DNA of 23,551 nt, from positions 1 through 23,551 of the forward strand of contig JAJDEL010000376.1 in assembly GCA_029259835.1 (NCBI GenBank), read 5' to 3'. This document shows, in pieces, positions 1 to 8,850 of this stretch. The notes under the pieces were generated by a model. That model saw only the letters and a program-made list of their open reading frames with translations, did no database searches and was not told the DNA's origin. The number at the start of each line of letters is the position of its first letter. Positions within the stretch are counted from its first letter, which is position 1. The translations under genes and the position numbers were made by a program. The DNA is from Planctomicrobium sp. (GTDB lineage: Bacteria > Planctomycetota > Planctomycetia > Planctomycetales > Planctomycetaceae).

Positions 1-1133
1 TCCCAATTGACAAAATGGTGAAAGATATCCTCTCGTCAAGCGGTGGTACTTTCACGACTCCGCAAACCAATTTTTATGAGATCGAGAGAGATCAACTAAA
101 AGTTGCCGAGAACGTTGCTCAAATCTTCATGGGTATGAGAATTCAGTGTGCTCAGTGTCACAATCACCCATTTGATCGTTGGACACAGAACGACTACTAC
201 AATTTTGCCGGCTTCTTCTCTCAGGTTGGACGTAAACGTGGTGAAGACTACCGCGAGCAGATTATCTTCAACCGTGGTGGCGGAGAAGTCGTTCATCCGG
301 TGACCAAGAAAAATTCCATCCCAATCTTTCTCGGTGGGGCGACACCTGACACGAAAGGGAAAGATCGACGAGTCGTTGTTGCGAATTGGCTGGCATCACC
401 TGAAAATCCATTCTTCGCCAAGAATTTCTCGAATCGTATTTGGCATCACTTCTTCGGAATTGGAATCGTTGAGCCAATCGATGATGTTCGAATTTCAAAT
501 CCGCCAAGTAACCCTGATCTCCTCGAAGCACTCGCAAAGAAACTAACGACAGACAACTACGATATGCGGAAACTGATTCGAGACATCTGCACTTCTAAAA
601 CTTACCAACGTTCTACTCGACGAAACGAAAGCAATGCCAGCGACGAGAGCAACTTTGCTCATCAAAGTATCCGTCGTATCAAGGCGGAATCAATGCTGGA
701 CATCATCAGTTTTGTGACTGGTACCAAAGATGATTTCGCGAAACTTCCCGTCGGTGCGCGTGCCGTACAGATTGCAGACGGAACAACTTCCACATACTTC
801 CTGACGACTTTTGGTCGGGCAAAGCGTGAAACTGCCTGCTCCTGTGAAGTCAAAATGGAACCAACACTTTCGCAGGCTCTCCATTTAATGAATGGAGATA
901 CGGTGAACACGAAAATGAAGCAAGGTGGTCTTGTCAAAAAACACCTTGCTGAAAAACTGACTCCTGCACAAATCGTCGAACGATTTTATATTGAAACTGT
1001 TTCGCGAAAACCAACTCCACAAGAACTCGAAGCCCTCGCGCCATTATACGCCGAAGGTACAAACGTTGAACAAGGACTCGAAGATGCCTTTTGGGCGCTC
1101 CTCAACTCACGAGAGTTTCTGTTCAACCATTAA
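1..1133 (+). CDS. DUF1549/DUF1553 domain protein, C-terminal part (5' end outside window)
   Basis: The reading frame is open to the left edge (codons from base 3), so the ATG at 15 is internal and the gene starts upstream. The visible ~375 residues hold the end of DUF1549, marked by CAQCHNHPFDRW about 45 residues in, which contains a heme-c-like CxxCH. DUF1553 follows, with NRIWHHFFGIGIVEP, a conserved LIRDICTSKTYQRS stretch and a C-terminal LLNSREFLFNH. In planctomycetes this family is a large exported protein, usually with an N-terminal cytochrome-like domain that would lie outside the window. Its biochemical role is unproven; extracytoplasmic polysaccharide or redox metabolism is commonly supposed. 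It lies 87 bases upstream of a cytochrome/WD40 gene on the same strand, a frequent pairing. The family call is firm, the function is not. Confidence 0.93.
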   Translation, partial: PIDKMVKDILSSSGGTFTTPQTNFYEIERDQLKVAENVAQIFMGMRIQCAQCHNHPFDRWTQNDYYNFAGFFSQVGRKRGEDYREQIIFNRGGGEVVHPVTKKNSIPIFLGGATPDTKGKDRRVVVANWLASPENPFFAKNFSNRIWHHFFGIGIVEPIDDVRISNPPSNPDLLEALAKKLTTDNYDMRKLIRDICTSKTYQRSTRRNESNASDESNFAHQSIRRIKAESMLDIISFVTGTKDDFAKLPVGARAVQIADGTTSTYFLTTFGRAKRETACSCEVKMEPTLSQALHLMNGDTVNTKMKQGGLVKKHLAEKLTPAQIVERFYIETVSRKPTPQELEALAPLYAEGTNVEQGLEDAFWALLNSREFLFNH

Positions 1134-1153
1134 ACTTCCCTGCCAAATTCGGA

Positions 1154-1180
1154 AGTCGTGCCTGATCCAAAGGCACGACT
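1154..1180 (+). terminator. Hairpin between the DUF1553 and cytochrome/WD40 genes, likely terminator
   Basis: AGTCGTGCC and GGCACGACT form a perfect 9-bp stem around a 9-base loop, 21 bases after the DUF1553 stop. T-rich sequence follows (TTTTGAATTTTT within 20 bases). This fits an intrinsic terminator or attenuator between the two genes. The hairpin also contains the GTG at 1158 that would lengthen the next gene, which argues against starting that gene there. Confidence 0.6.
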
Positions 1181-1220
1181 CAGTTTTGAATTTTTCAACC
1201 TTCCAATTGAGATCGTCGCC

Positions 1221-3608
1221 ATGCAACGTCTCCCCCTCCTGATTTTGACTTTCGCTCTCGTTTCGAGTCCCTTGTTTGCTGAAGACGCAAAGAAGGCTGC
1301 TGATGATAAGAAAAAAGAAGAGAAAGTCACGTTCGATGACCACGTACTTCCGATCTTTCGTGCGCGATGTGGATCTTGCCATAACGCAAATGATCGCCGC
1401 GGAGGACTCGTTCTCGATCAGTATGGCGCGATGATGGAAGGTGGTTCGTCCGGTGAAGTGATCGAGCCAGGAGATGCCGGACTGAGTTACCTATGGTCAC
1501 TAGTCAATCATGAAGACACGCCAAAAATGCCTCCCAAGGCTGACAAACTTCCTGAACAAGAACTAGCAGTCATTCGCAAATGGATCGATTTGGGTGCCCT
1601 CCAAAACGCAGGAAGCGTCGCCAACATCAAGAAGAAACCATCGCTTGCGAAGATCGAAGTCAGTACTGCACGACCAGCAGACATCGCAATGCCGCAGGCG
1701 TACCTCGGCGAACCAGTACACGTTCTCTCTTCCAAGAATGCAGTCACTGCGCTGACAACAAGTCCCTGGGCGCCAATCACAGCCGTCTCCGGGCACCAGC
1801 AAATTGCGCTGTATCATTCGCAAACTCTCGAACCACTGGGAACTCTTCCGTTCCCGGAAGGACAGCCTCGCATCCTGAAGTTCAGCAGAAATGGTTCACT
1901 CCTGCTTGCTGGCGGAGGTCGTGGCGGACAACTCGGGAAGGTCGTCGTTTACGATGTCAAAACAGGCGAGCGAAAAGTCGAAGTCGGCAATGAATACGAT
2001 CAAGTTCTTGCTGCTGACATCAGTTCTGACCAAAGCCTTGTTGCTCTTGGTGGACCAAAGAAAATGCTTCGAGTTTACTCAACAGCAACAGGCGAACTCG
2101 TCTACGAAGTCAAAAAGCATACCGACTGGATCACTTCTCTTGAATTCAGCCCAGATGGCGTCTTACTCGCCACGGGCGACCGCAGTAATGGATTGATTGT
2201 CTGGGAAGCCGACGCAGGTAAGATCTTCTTCGAACTCAAAGGCCACAAAGGTACGATCACGGACATCAGTTGGCGACCAGACAGCAATGTTGTCGCCTCA
2301 TCGTGTGAAGATGGTACCGTGAAACTCTGGGAAATGACAAACGGTGGAAACATCAAGTCCTGGGGTGCTCATGGTGGTGGTGTTTCTGCAATGGACTACA
2401 CGCGTGAAGGTAACATTGTCACGATCGGTCGGGATAAAGTCGCTCGACTCTGGAAAGGCGATGGTGCCAAGCTTAAGGACTTCGGAGGCTTTACAGACAT
2501 CGGAATGGCAGTTGCTTACGACGCTGAAACAAAACGTGTCTTTGGGGGCGATTGGACCGGAATGATCCAAGTCTTCAACAGTGTTGACGGAGCAAAAGTC
2601 GGAGAAATCAACACGAATCCACCAACAATTGCAATGACGTTGGCAGTCTTTGAACCACAACTGCAACAAGCCCAGGTCACCCATGCCGCGAAAGCAAAGG
2701 TCCTTGCTGACTTGAACAAGAAAATCGCGGATCGAAAGGTCCTCGCCGATCAGGCTCTGGCAGCAACGGCAGTCGCGACTACAAAAGCAGCACAAACAAG
2801 CGCACAGAAGAAAGCTGCTGAAGTTGATGTCACCGCGAAGAAAACAGCAGCAACTCAATCAGTTCAGGTCAGTGCCGCAGCAAAGACCGCCGCAGACCAG
2901 GCAGCAGTCGCGTTACAAAAAACTCAACAACTGGCGGCTGTTGCGAAAACGAAATTTGACCAACAAGCGGCCAAAGTGAATCAAGTCAAAGCCGCTTTGA
3001 AAGCCTCCGCAGAAGGTGTCGCCAAGGCAACACAAACGCATCAATTGCAATTGGAAGCCGCCAAGCCAACACCTGATGAACAAGCCGTTCTCGCGACCAA
3101 CCCTGCCGTGAAAGCCGCAGTGCAAAGGCGAATCGACGTAGCGAAATCTGCAGAAGCAGCGCTCACTGTCTTGAAACTGACATACGCACAGAGCAACGCT
3201 CAACTCCCTGAAGTTGAAAAGACCCTGGCAACCGTCAATCAAACCTTCCAGACGACAAACAATACTGCGACCGCCGCTGCCACAAAGTCAAAGCAATTGG
3301 CAGCCGCTTATGTCGCTGCGACTCAAAAGCAAACCGCCGCGCAGCAAGCGTTGAACACGTCAAACGCGAATCTGGTCAAGCTCGTTGCAGCTGAGAAGAT
3401 CACTGTTGCTGACTTGGCAGCCAAGAAAGCAAATTCAGACAAGCTCGTTGCCGCTGCAAAACCAACACCGGATGAGACCAAGGCAGTTGCAGCAGCACAA
3501 GCAGAGGCAACAGCCTCTCAAGCAGCACTGAACTCGCTTCAAGATCGTGTCAATCGCATCAAAGCATTCCAGGCACAAGTTGCTTCAGCAACCGCGAAAA
3601 CTGAGTAG
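1221..3608 (+). CDS. Planctomycete-type cytochrome c / WD40-repeat protein with long Ala-rich coiled coil
   Basis: The 795-residue product starts at ATG 1221, chosen because it gives a clean signal peptide (MQRLPLLILTFALVSSPLFA); the upstream GTG at 1158 lies in a hairpin. Residues 36-130 form a single-heme PSCyt1-type domain, with CGSCH at 50-54 binding heme and PKMPP near 101-105 supplying a likely Met ligand. Residues about 175-465 are WD40 repeats (for example LEFSPDGVLLATGDRSNGLIVWE, shown here only by its pattern of SPDG and W-E/D ends), predicting a beta propeller. The last ~330 residues are very rich in Ala, Lys, Gln and Thr with heptad-like spacing, so a long coiled coil is expected; the motif AKPTPDE occurs twice, about 131 residues apart. 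The protein should be exported and carry electrons or organise partners; the exact role is unknown. Confidence 0.92.
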   Translation: MQRLPLLILTFALVSSPLFAEDAKKAADDKKKEEKVTFDDHVLPIFRARCGSCHNANDRRGGLVLDQYGAMMEGGSSGEVIEPGDAGLSYLWSLVNHEDTPKMPPKADKLPEQELAVIRKWIDLGALQNAGSVANIKKKPSLAKIEVSTARPADIAMPQAYLGEPVHVLSSKNAVTALTTSPWAPITAVSGHQQIALYHSQTLEPLGTLPFPEGQPRILKFSRNGSLLLAGGGRGGQLGKVVVYDVKTGERKVEVGNEYDQVLAADISSDQSLVALGGPKKMLRVYSTATGELVYEVKKHTDWITSLEFSPDGVLLATGDRSNGLIVWEADAGKIFFELKGHKGTITDISWRPDSNVVASSCEDGTVKLWEMTNGGNIKSWGAHGGGVSAMDYTREGNIVTIGRDKVARLWKGDGAKLKDFGGFTDIGMAVAYDAETKRVFGGDWTGMIQVFNSVDGAKVGEINTNPPTIAMTLAVFEPQLQQAQVTHAAKAKVLADLNKKIADRKVLADQALAATAVATTKAAQTSAQKKAAEVDVTAKKTAATQSVQVSAAAKTAADQAAVALQKTQQLAAVAKTKFDQQAAKVNQVKAALKASAEGVAKATQTHQLQLEAAKPTPDEQAVLATNPAVKAAVQRRIDVAKSAEAALTVLKLTYAQSNAQLPEVEKTLATVNQTFQTTNNTATAAATKSKQLAAAYVAATQKQTAAQQALNTSNANLVKLVAAEKITVADLAAKKANSDKLVAAAKPTPDETKAVAAAQAEATASQAALNSLQDRVNRIKAFQAQVASATAKTE

Positions 3609-3611
3609 TCA

Positions 3612-3630
3612 TCGATCAGAAATTGATCGA
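3612..3630. other. Short inverted repeat after the cytochrome/WD40 gene
   Basis: TCGATCA-GAAAT-TGATCGA is a perfect 7-bp stem with a 5-base loop starting four bases after the stop codon. No T-run follows, so it is at best a weak terminator or an mRNA 3'-end stabiliser. It directly abuts the decayed propeller fragment. Confidence 0.35.
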
Positions 3631-3634
3631 CACA

Positions 3635-3799
3635 GCAACGCTCATTGTGAAACAGGGCAAACAGTTCGAGGTCGTGGCAACGAATCGCCTGAACGATTCC
3701 ATTGACACGTCGCCAGCAATCGATGGGGATTCGCTGTACTTACGAGGTGAGAAATCACTGTACTGTAACAGAAGGCTGATGGACGCAGAGAGTCATTAG
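3635..3799 (+). pseudogene. Remnant of a PQQ-like propeller gene (3' end only)
   Basis: Bases 3636-3773 align without gaps to bases 5091-5228, the 3' end of the intact propeller gene downstream, with 15 mismatches in 138 bases by my count (about 89% identity). Translated in the matching frame, it keeps motifs such as VKQGKQFEVVATNRLNDSID and DGDSLYLR and reads on to a stop at 3797-3799. Eight of the 15 differences are synonymous; the rest change five residues. No signal peptide, start or N-terminal three quarters is present, so it cannot make a propeller. It looks like the leftover 3' end of a tandem paralogue, most of which was deleted. An expressed ~55-residue peptide from TTG 3623 is possible but unsupported. 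Confidence 0.85.
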
Positions 3800-3904
3800 T
3801 CGGCGGCGTGTTTCACTTTCCCTTCGAGACTTTGCTTGTCCATCAAAAGTCGGTAGTGTCGTTGGATAACGATTTTCCATTGCTGCAAATTCGTGAGCCA
3901 TCCC

Positions 3905-5236
3905 ATGAAAGAATCACTCTTTTGCCTGCTGTGCTATCTTGCATTTGTTTCTGTTGGCTTCACATCTGAGCCTGATCAAGAAACGTTAAGGAACTGGCAC
4001 CACTGGCGCGGTCCGCTTGCCACCGGAGAAGCACCTCTTGGGTCTCCACCTCTTCAGTGGAGTTCCAACCAGAACATCGCCTGGAAAGTTGATCTCCCAG
4101 GGCACGGAACCTCGACTCCGATCATCTGGGGCGACAAGCTATTCGTACTCACTTCCATCGATACCGGTCGCGTTGACCCTTCCCTTCCGAAACCACAAGA
4201 TCAACCGAAGCGTCCTTTCGGAATCACTTTTCCCAATACAACTTACGAATTGATCGTGATTTGCCTCGACCGGAATACCGGCAAGGAACTCTGGCGAAAA
4301 GTCGCGACTGAAAAAATTCCCCACGAAGGTCATCACAAAGACAACGACTTTGCATCAGCGTCTCCAACAACCGATGGCAAAAGACTTTACTGCTGGTTCG
4401 GATCTCAAGGATTGTATTGCTACGACTTAAGCGGAAACTTGCTCTGGAAAAAAGACCTCGGCCCAGTGAACACGCGTCGCAGCTTTGGCGAAGGCTGCTC
4501 ACCTGTGATTCACGATGGTCGATTGATCATCAATCGCGATCAGGAAGGTCAGTCGTATATTGTCGTTCTGGATGCTGCGGATGGCAGTAAAATTTGGCGA
4601 CAGAATCGCGACGAACTGAGCACCTGGAACACTCCACTCGTGGTCCAGGCGGCAGGCAAGACGCAAGTGATCGTGAATGCAACATACCGCGCACGCAGCT
4701 ACGATCTTGAAGACGGAGATCTCCTCTGGGAATGTGGCGGTCAAGTGACCAACGTCATCCCCTGCCCGGTGACTGATGGAGAGCGAGTCATTTGCATGAG
4801 TGGATATCGCGGAAGCTTCGCCGCTGCGATTCCGCTTGATGCCACAGGAGACGTAACCGACAGCGAAAAAATTGCCTGGTCACTAGAGCAAGGAACTCCT
4901 TACGTCCCCTCCCCTGCCCTCGTCGACGGCCTGCTTTATTTTACTCAATCCAATAACGCAATCCTGAGTTGCGTTGATGCGGCAACGGGCGAAGTCTATA
5001 TAGAACGAACTCGAATGCCTGGTTTGCGAGCGATTTATTCCTCGCCGGTTGCTGCGAACGGGCACCTCTACTTCACTGGTCGCGACGGGACAACGCTCGT
5101 TGTGAAACAGGGCAAACAATTCGAGGTCGTAGCAACGAATCGCCTGAACGATTCGATTGACACTTCGCCAGCAATCGTCGGAGATTCGCTGTACTTACGA
5201 AGCAAGAAATCGCTGTATTGCATCAGAACTGAGTGA
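3905..5236 (+). CDS. Secreted PQQ-binding-like beta-propeller protein
   Basis: The 443-residue product starts at ATG 3905, preferred over GTG 3893 because it opens directly into a signal peptide (MKESLFCLLCYLAFVSVG). No convincing Shine-Dalgarno is visible for either. NWHHWRGP near residue 29 is the variant of the NWPQWRGP opening typical of planctomycete propellers. Repeated blades follow, with patterns such as VICLDRNTGKELWR, LYCYDLSGNLLWKK and VVLDAADGSKIWR, the W-motif of PQQ-like repeats. Such proteins resemble BamB and quinoprotein dehydrogenases. I see no separate catalytic or heme domain, so a structural or binding role is as likely as an enzymatic one. Its 3' end is duplicated upstream at 3636-3773. 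It converges with the next gene, a hairpin lying between them. Confidence 0.92.
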   Translation: MKESLFCLLCYLAFVSVGFTSEPDQETLRNWHHWRGPLATGEAPLGSPPLQWSSNQNIAWKVDLPGHGTSTPIIWGDKLFVLTSIDTGRVDPSLPKPQDQPKRPFGITFPNTTYELIVICLDRNTGKELWRKVATEKIPHEGHHKDNDFASASPTTDGKRLYCWFGSQGLYCYDLSGNLLWKKDLGPVNTRRSFGEGCSPVIHDGRLIINRDQEGQSYIVVLDAADGSKIWRQNRDELSTWNTPLVVQAAGKTQVIVNATYRARSYDLEDGDLLWECGGQVTNVIPCPVTDGERVICMSGYRGSFAAAIPLDATGDVTDSEKIAWSLEQGTPYVPSPALVDGLLYFTQSNNAILSCVDAATGEVYIERTRMPGLRAIYSSPVAANGHLYFTGRDGTTLVVKQGKQFEVVATNRLNDSIDTSPAIVGDSLYLRSKKSLYCIRTE

Positions 5237-5239
5237 TTC

Positions 5240-5272
5240 AAGTAAAGGGCCGGATCCACCAGTCCTTTACTT
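5240..5272. terminator. Bidirectional hairpin between convergent genes
   Basis: AAGTAAAGG (5240-5248) pairs perfectly with CCTTTACTT (5264-5272) around a 15-base loop. It sits between the ends of the propeller gene (5236) and the oxidoreductase gene (5283), where a two-way terminator is expected. The + side is followed by a pyrimidine-rich TTCACTTTCTACC rather than a pure T-run, so the efficiency is uncertain. Confidence 0.6.
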
Positions 5273-5282
5273 CACTTTCTAC

Positions 5283-6638
5283 CTACAACGACCAGCCGGT
5301 CCTTGGTTCTCTGCCGAGGAATTGATTTGCGTCCGGGACGTTTGTGATCTTGAGATTTTCTGCGTCCCACACAATCTTCTGACCGGCTCGGAATGCGACA
5401 TTCCCGAGGTGATTCGCTTCGGTGAGCGGACCGGCATAACTGAAGGGACTGCCTGTCTCGCCACCTTCTTTACAGGCGATTAACCACTCCTGGTGATGTC
5501 CTGGCGAATTCGGAATGAACTGCTCAGGTGGTGTGAAATCTTTGAATTTCTCTTCTGGCAGCAAAACGTGCTTGCCATAGTCGGAGAGAAGCATTCCATC
5601 GTCACCAATGAAGAGAACGGCACTCCTCCATTGCGGGATACCGCCGCGCTTCCAAATGTCAGGCTTATTTTCTCCCTGATGCCAAGTCAGCGAGCAAGCA
5701 GGCATTTCTCCACGCGCCGCGTATTCATACTTGGCAGCCATACTCGCCGGAGCAATTTCAGGATGCGGCTTCGGTCCGAATGCTTCAATTGTTTTTGGGG
5801 CATCAAGTTTTAATGCCCAGAATGGAAGATCATTCCAGTGTGAGCCAAGATCAGACATCGTCCCGTTTCCGAAATCCCACCAGCGATACCATTTCGGTCC
5901 CGGGAAGTAGACATCGTGGTACGGCCTCATTGGAGCTGGACCAATCCAGAGATTCCAGTCGATGTACTTCGGCGGCGACATCCCTTTTGCAGGTCGGTCG
6001 GCAACGTATACACGATCCTTGTTCCGTTTCGAAGCTTCCTCGCTCTGCAAACCCCATGCTCGATCGACCCACACATGAGCCTCACGAACCGGACCAATTG
6101 CGCCGGACTGAATTAACTCGACCACTCGGCGGTAGTTGGGCATCCCGTGAATTTGCGTTCCCATCTGAGTGACAACACCCGCTCGCGCGGCTTCTTCCTG
6201 AATCAGACGCGACTCATATACGTTATGCGTGAGTGGCTTTTCGCAGTAAACGTGCTTTTTCATTTTCAACGCTGGCATCGTAGCAAATGCATGTGTGTGC
6301 TCAGGTGTACTAACGACAACTGCATCAATGTCGTCTGTGTTGTCCTCGTACAGCTTACGGAAATCGACGTACGTTCGGGCCTGAGGAAAAAGCTTCGAAG
6401 CGATTCCCAGATTCTGCTTATTGACATCACACAGCGCGACCACATTCACACCAACGTGCGACTGACGCGTTATGGTTTTCAAATTAGACCCGCCACGACC
6501 ACCGACTCCGATGAATGCAAGATTCAGCTTTTCGTTCGGAGACTTCGCTCTTAACAAAGACGGAGTTGCGAGCGTCGTAGCCGCAGCAACGGTTGAAGCC
6601 TGGAGAAAGTCTCGGCGATTGATCGATTGATTCGACAT
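5283..6638 (-). CDS. Tat-exported Gfo/Idh/MocA family oxidoreductase
   Basis: The 451-residue product begins [15 protein letters not shown], a twin-arginine signal (RR at 8-9) with an Ala-rich hydrophobic segment, so folded cofactor-loaded export is predicted. The Rossmann motif GVGGRGG lies at 44-50 and the family hallmark CEKPL at 132-136, whose Lys is the usual catalytic residue. The C-terminal half has the alpha/beta dimer-type fold of planctomycete members ([13 protein letters not shown]). Family members oxidise or reduce sugars and inositols with NAD(P). The next gene on this strand is a DUF1080 protein 120 bases upstream, suggesting joint work on oxidised sugars. The length is normal. 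The substrate cannot be read from sequence. Confidence 0.94.
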   Translation of the reverse strand: MSNQSINRRDFLQASTVAAATTLATPSLLRAKSPNEKLNLAFIGVGGRGGSNLKTITRQSHVGVNVVALCDVNKQNLGIASKLFPQARTYVDFRKLYEDNTDDIDAVVVSTPEHTHAFATMPALKMKKHVYCEKPLTHNVYESRLIQEEAARAGVVTQMGTQIHGMPNYRRVVELIQSGAIGPVREAHVWVDRAWGLQSEEASKRNKDRVYVADRPAKGMSPPKYIDWNLWIGPAPMRPYHDVYFPGPKWYRWWDFGNGTMSDLGSHWNDLPFWALKLDAPKTIEAFGPKPHPEIAPASMAAKYEYAARGEMPACSLTWHQGENKPDIWKRGGIPQWRSAVLFIGDDGMLLSDYGKHVLLPEEKFKDFTPPEQFIPNSPGHHQEWLIACKEGGETGSPFSYAGPLTEANHLGNVAFRAGQKIVWDAENLKITNVPDANQFLGREPRTGWSL

Positions 6639-6758
6639 GAAAAGATCCGTCAGTCAATAAGTCAGAAATGTAAAATCAGAACGGTGCCAGTATAGCCTTT
6701 CCGGGACACAAGAGATAAGCCAGCGGCAAAATTTCAACGTGCCGTCCTCGCCAACGAG

Positions 6759-7514
6759 CTATTTTGACGCAATCTCTCGGACCCACATATTTCGGAAGTC
6801 GACTGTGTCACCGTGGTGTTGTAGTGCGATGGGACCAGACTTTGGCAGTCCAGGGAGGTGGGCGGTGTTGATCACTTTTTCACCATTTAAAACGACAGAC
6901 ATTTCCTCACCAACGATCCTCACCAGAAATGCATTCCATTCTCCGAACGGGCGATCCGCGTTGCGAATCGGAATGCAGGCACGTCGTGTCTCCTGCGGCA
7001 TTTTTTTGTTCGTACGGTAGCCATTGATTTCTCCAGAGCCAAGCACCTGACTCCAGATGTTCGCCTGACACTTCACATCGCCGCGAAAGTAGAGACCGCT
7101 GTCCCCGGCATCCGGATGCGGTCGCGTAACACGTTTGCCATCCTCACCCATCAGAAAATCGCCGTTGTAAAGCACAATCGGGTGCGGTTTAAGAGTCGGC
7201 TTCGCTGGCAATCGCCACTCGACGTACAGCTCGAAATCCCCAAACGAGTCTTTCGTCCAGAGTGAACGTTCGTGGTGTGTGCCCAGGGACTGCCCATCGT
7301 AATGAATGAACCCGTTCTTCGATTCCCAATGCCCTAGGTGATTCTCTTTCACATCCCATTTCGAGAGCGAACTTCCATCGTACAACGGAGTGAATCCGGC
7401 TTCCTTGAGAGCGGTCGCCGTTCTTTTCCCAGGGAATGCTCTTTCTTGAGCTTCAAGAGCCGAGAAGGAAATGGACACCATGGCAATGGTTGTCAGAAGA
7501 GTTACAGCGTTCAT
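6759..7514 (-). CDS. Secreted DUF1080 protein, putative 3-keto-glycoside hydrolase
   Basis: The start is the ATG at 7514, 12 codons inside the longest frame, because it gives a signal peptide (MNAVTLLTTIAMVSISFSALEA) and has GAAAG a few bases upstream. The 251-residue product has one DUF1080 (concanavalin-like jelly roll) domain at about 40-250: GFTPLYDGSSLSKWDV, a DSGLYFRGD stretch near 138-146, and NGEKVINTAHLPG toward the end. This family is now described as 3-keto-disaccharide hydrolase, cleaving glycosides after oxidation at C3. It lies directly upstream of a Gfo/Idh/MocA oxidoreductase on the same strand, so the two may oxidise and then cleave the same sugar. The substrate is unknown. 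Confidence 0.92.
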   Translation of the reverse strand: MNAVTLLTTIAMVSISFSALEAQERAFPGKRTATALKEAGFTPLYDGSSLSKWDVKENHLGHWESKNGFIHYDGQSLGTHHERSLWTKDSFGDFELYVEWRLPAKPTLKPHPIVLYNGDFLMGEDGKRVTRPHPDAGDSGLYFRGDVKCQANIWSQVLGSGEINGYRTNKKMPQETRRACIPIRNADRPFGEWNAFLVRIVGEEMSVVLNGEKVINTAHLPGLPKSGPIALQHHGDTVDFRNMWVREIASK

Positions 7515-7660
7515 AGTTCTTTCACATATTGGAGAATGAGTGCAAGACATTTTTAGCAGATCAACTCCAAATTTGGGACTGAACGAGACAATCTGAGAAA
7601 GTCATCAAGAAGCTAGAATCTGGACGGCTGCAAGTTCAAGAATGACTGAAATCAATCCGC

Positions 7661-8830
7661 CTATTTCTTAGAGACTTCAAGCCCATCAATGAACCTTAGA
7701 AACTTCACTTCCAGCCAGGGGAGATCCTTTCCAAATTCTGCTTGGAAGTCTGCAACCCGTTCTTCGGCAGAGTACTTTTCATCGAGCGCATCTCGTTGTG
7801 CCACACGTTTCAGAAAGCGCGCGTAGGCGGACGGATATTCTTCGGCAAGAAAGTAAGTGATCGCCCACGCCTGCGAGTAGGCGTTGAGAACGTTTCCCCG
7901 AAAGAACTTCTCGTCATCAGCAATGAAGTCTGCGATTGTCTCCTTGCGAGCGGCTTTGCTGTACGCCTGAAATCGAGTGAGACGAGATTCATTGATCGTT
8001 GAACTCTTGTCACTGCGAGTGAGATTCATGTCGCCGCTTGCTTCGAGCATCGTTGCCAATCCTTCCACAATCCAACGAGGATTCTGCCCAATTCGAGAAT
8101 GCAGCCCTTTGTTGAATGCGAGCTGATGGATCCCTTCATGGATCAAAGTCGAAGCTGTCTGTGGAGGCAGAGAAATCGACTTAGGTTGACTTGCGGACCG
8201 ATAGCGAGTGCCCGAACCTGAGCGAGTAGCCGAGTGGAACCGAGTGTCCAGCGCAGCGCGGTCACGTTCTGATTCAAAGAGTGCAACGCGATTGGAGTGA
8301 GGATGGTAATACCCTTTCAGCAAAGAGCCTCCGTTGATCTCATCGCCGCGCGCATATTTTTGAAAGTCCCCTTGGTTTGAAAAAATGAGCACAACAAGTG
8401 GATACTCCATCCGGTCAACTGGTAGCCTGCGGACCGATGTGTACTGTGAGAAGGATCGCGACATTCTATCAACGAGATCCGCATAAGCTTTCGTACGGTC
8501 AGGTGGACCGGCGACGACAAATGATCCACGAATGATCACCTCAAATGATTTGCTGAATTCCGATTTCAGTTGAGTACGCAAATCAAGTTGAGATTGGACG
8601 CGAAAAGTATCTGGGTGCTTTCGGAATGTTGTCACTTCATCGAAGAGGACATTAGCATAAGAGCCGTCTTCACTTGCCAACCAGCAAATTTGCTTGTTGT
8701 GAGCGACTGGTTTTCCAACGTAAGAGCCTCGCGGGGTAATTAATTCCACTTGCGACTGTGCATGTGCGCTTTGAGGAATTCTCAAAGTGACTGCAATCAG
8801 AAAGAGTGCCAGTTTTAGATAGAATCGCAT
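7661..8830 (-). CDS. Secreted DUF1570 protein with HExxH metallopeptidase-like motif
   Basis: The 389-residue product starts at ATG 8830 with a signal peptide ending SAHAQ near 21-25. Residues 95-270 match DUF1570: a VVLIFSNQGDFQKYA strand, then LIHEGIHQLAFNKGL at 229-243, and PRWIVEGLATMLEA at 251-264. HEGIH (231-235) is an HExxH zinc motif and Glu257 in VEGLA is a plausible third ligand, as in gluzincin peptidases. Zinc binding and protease activity are inferences; no DUF1570 activity is established to my knowledge. It is 146 bases upstream of the DUF1080 gene on the same strand, so co-transcription is possible but not shown. A dyad symmetry at 8851-8875 lies just upstream. Confidence 0.88.
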   Translation of the reverse strand: MRFYLKLALFLIAVTLRIPQSAHAQSQVELITPRGSYVGKPVAHNKQICWLASEDGSYANVLFDEVTTFRKHPDTFRVQSQLDLRTQLKSEFSKSFEVIIRGSFVVAGPPDRTKAYADLVDRMSRSFSQYTSVRRLPVDRMEYPLVVLIFSNQGDFQKYARGDEINGGSLLKGYYHPHSNRVALFESERDRAALDTRFHSATRSGSGTRYRSASQPKSISLPPQTASTLIHEGIHQLAFNKGLHSRIGQNPRWIVEGLATMLEASGDMNLTRSDKSSTINESRLTRFQAYSKAARKETIADFIADDEKFFRGNVLNAYSQAWAITYFLAEEYPSAYARFLKRVAQRDALDEKYSAEERVADFQAEFGKDLPWLEVKFLRFIDGLEVSKK

Positions 8831-8850
8831 CGCCTACTCAGTGACAGGTC

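Noticed and set aside
15..1133. ATG at 15 as the start of the first gene
   Set aside because: The frame is open to the window edge and the family needs several hundred more N-terminal residues, so this is an internal Met.
2298..2858. 186-codon minus-strand frame in the cytochrome/WD40 gene
   Set aside because: It is antisense to clear WD40 coding sequence, is rich in Cys and Ser in no known pattern, and lacks a ribosome site; it is a shadow.
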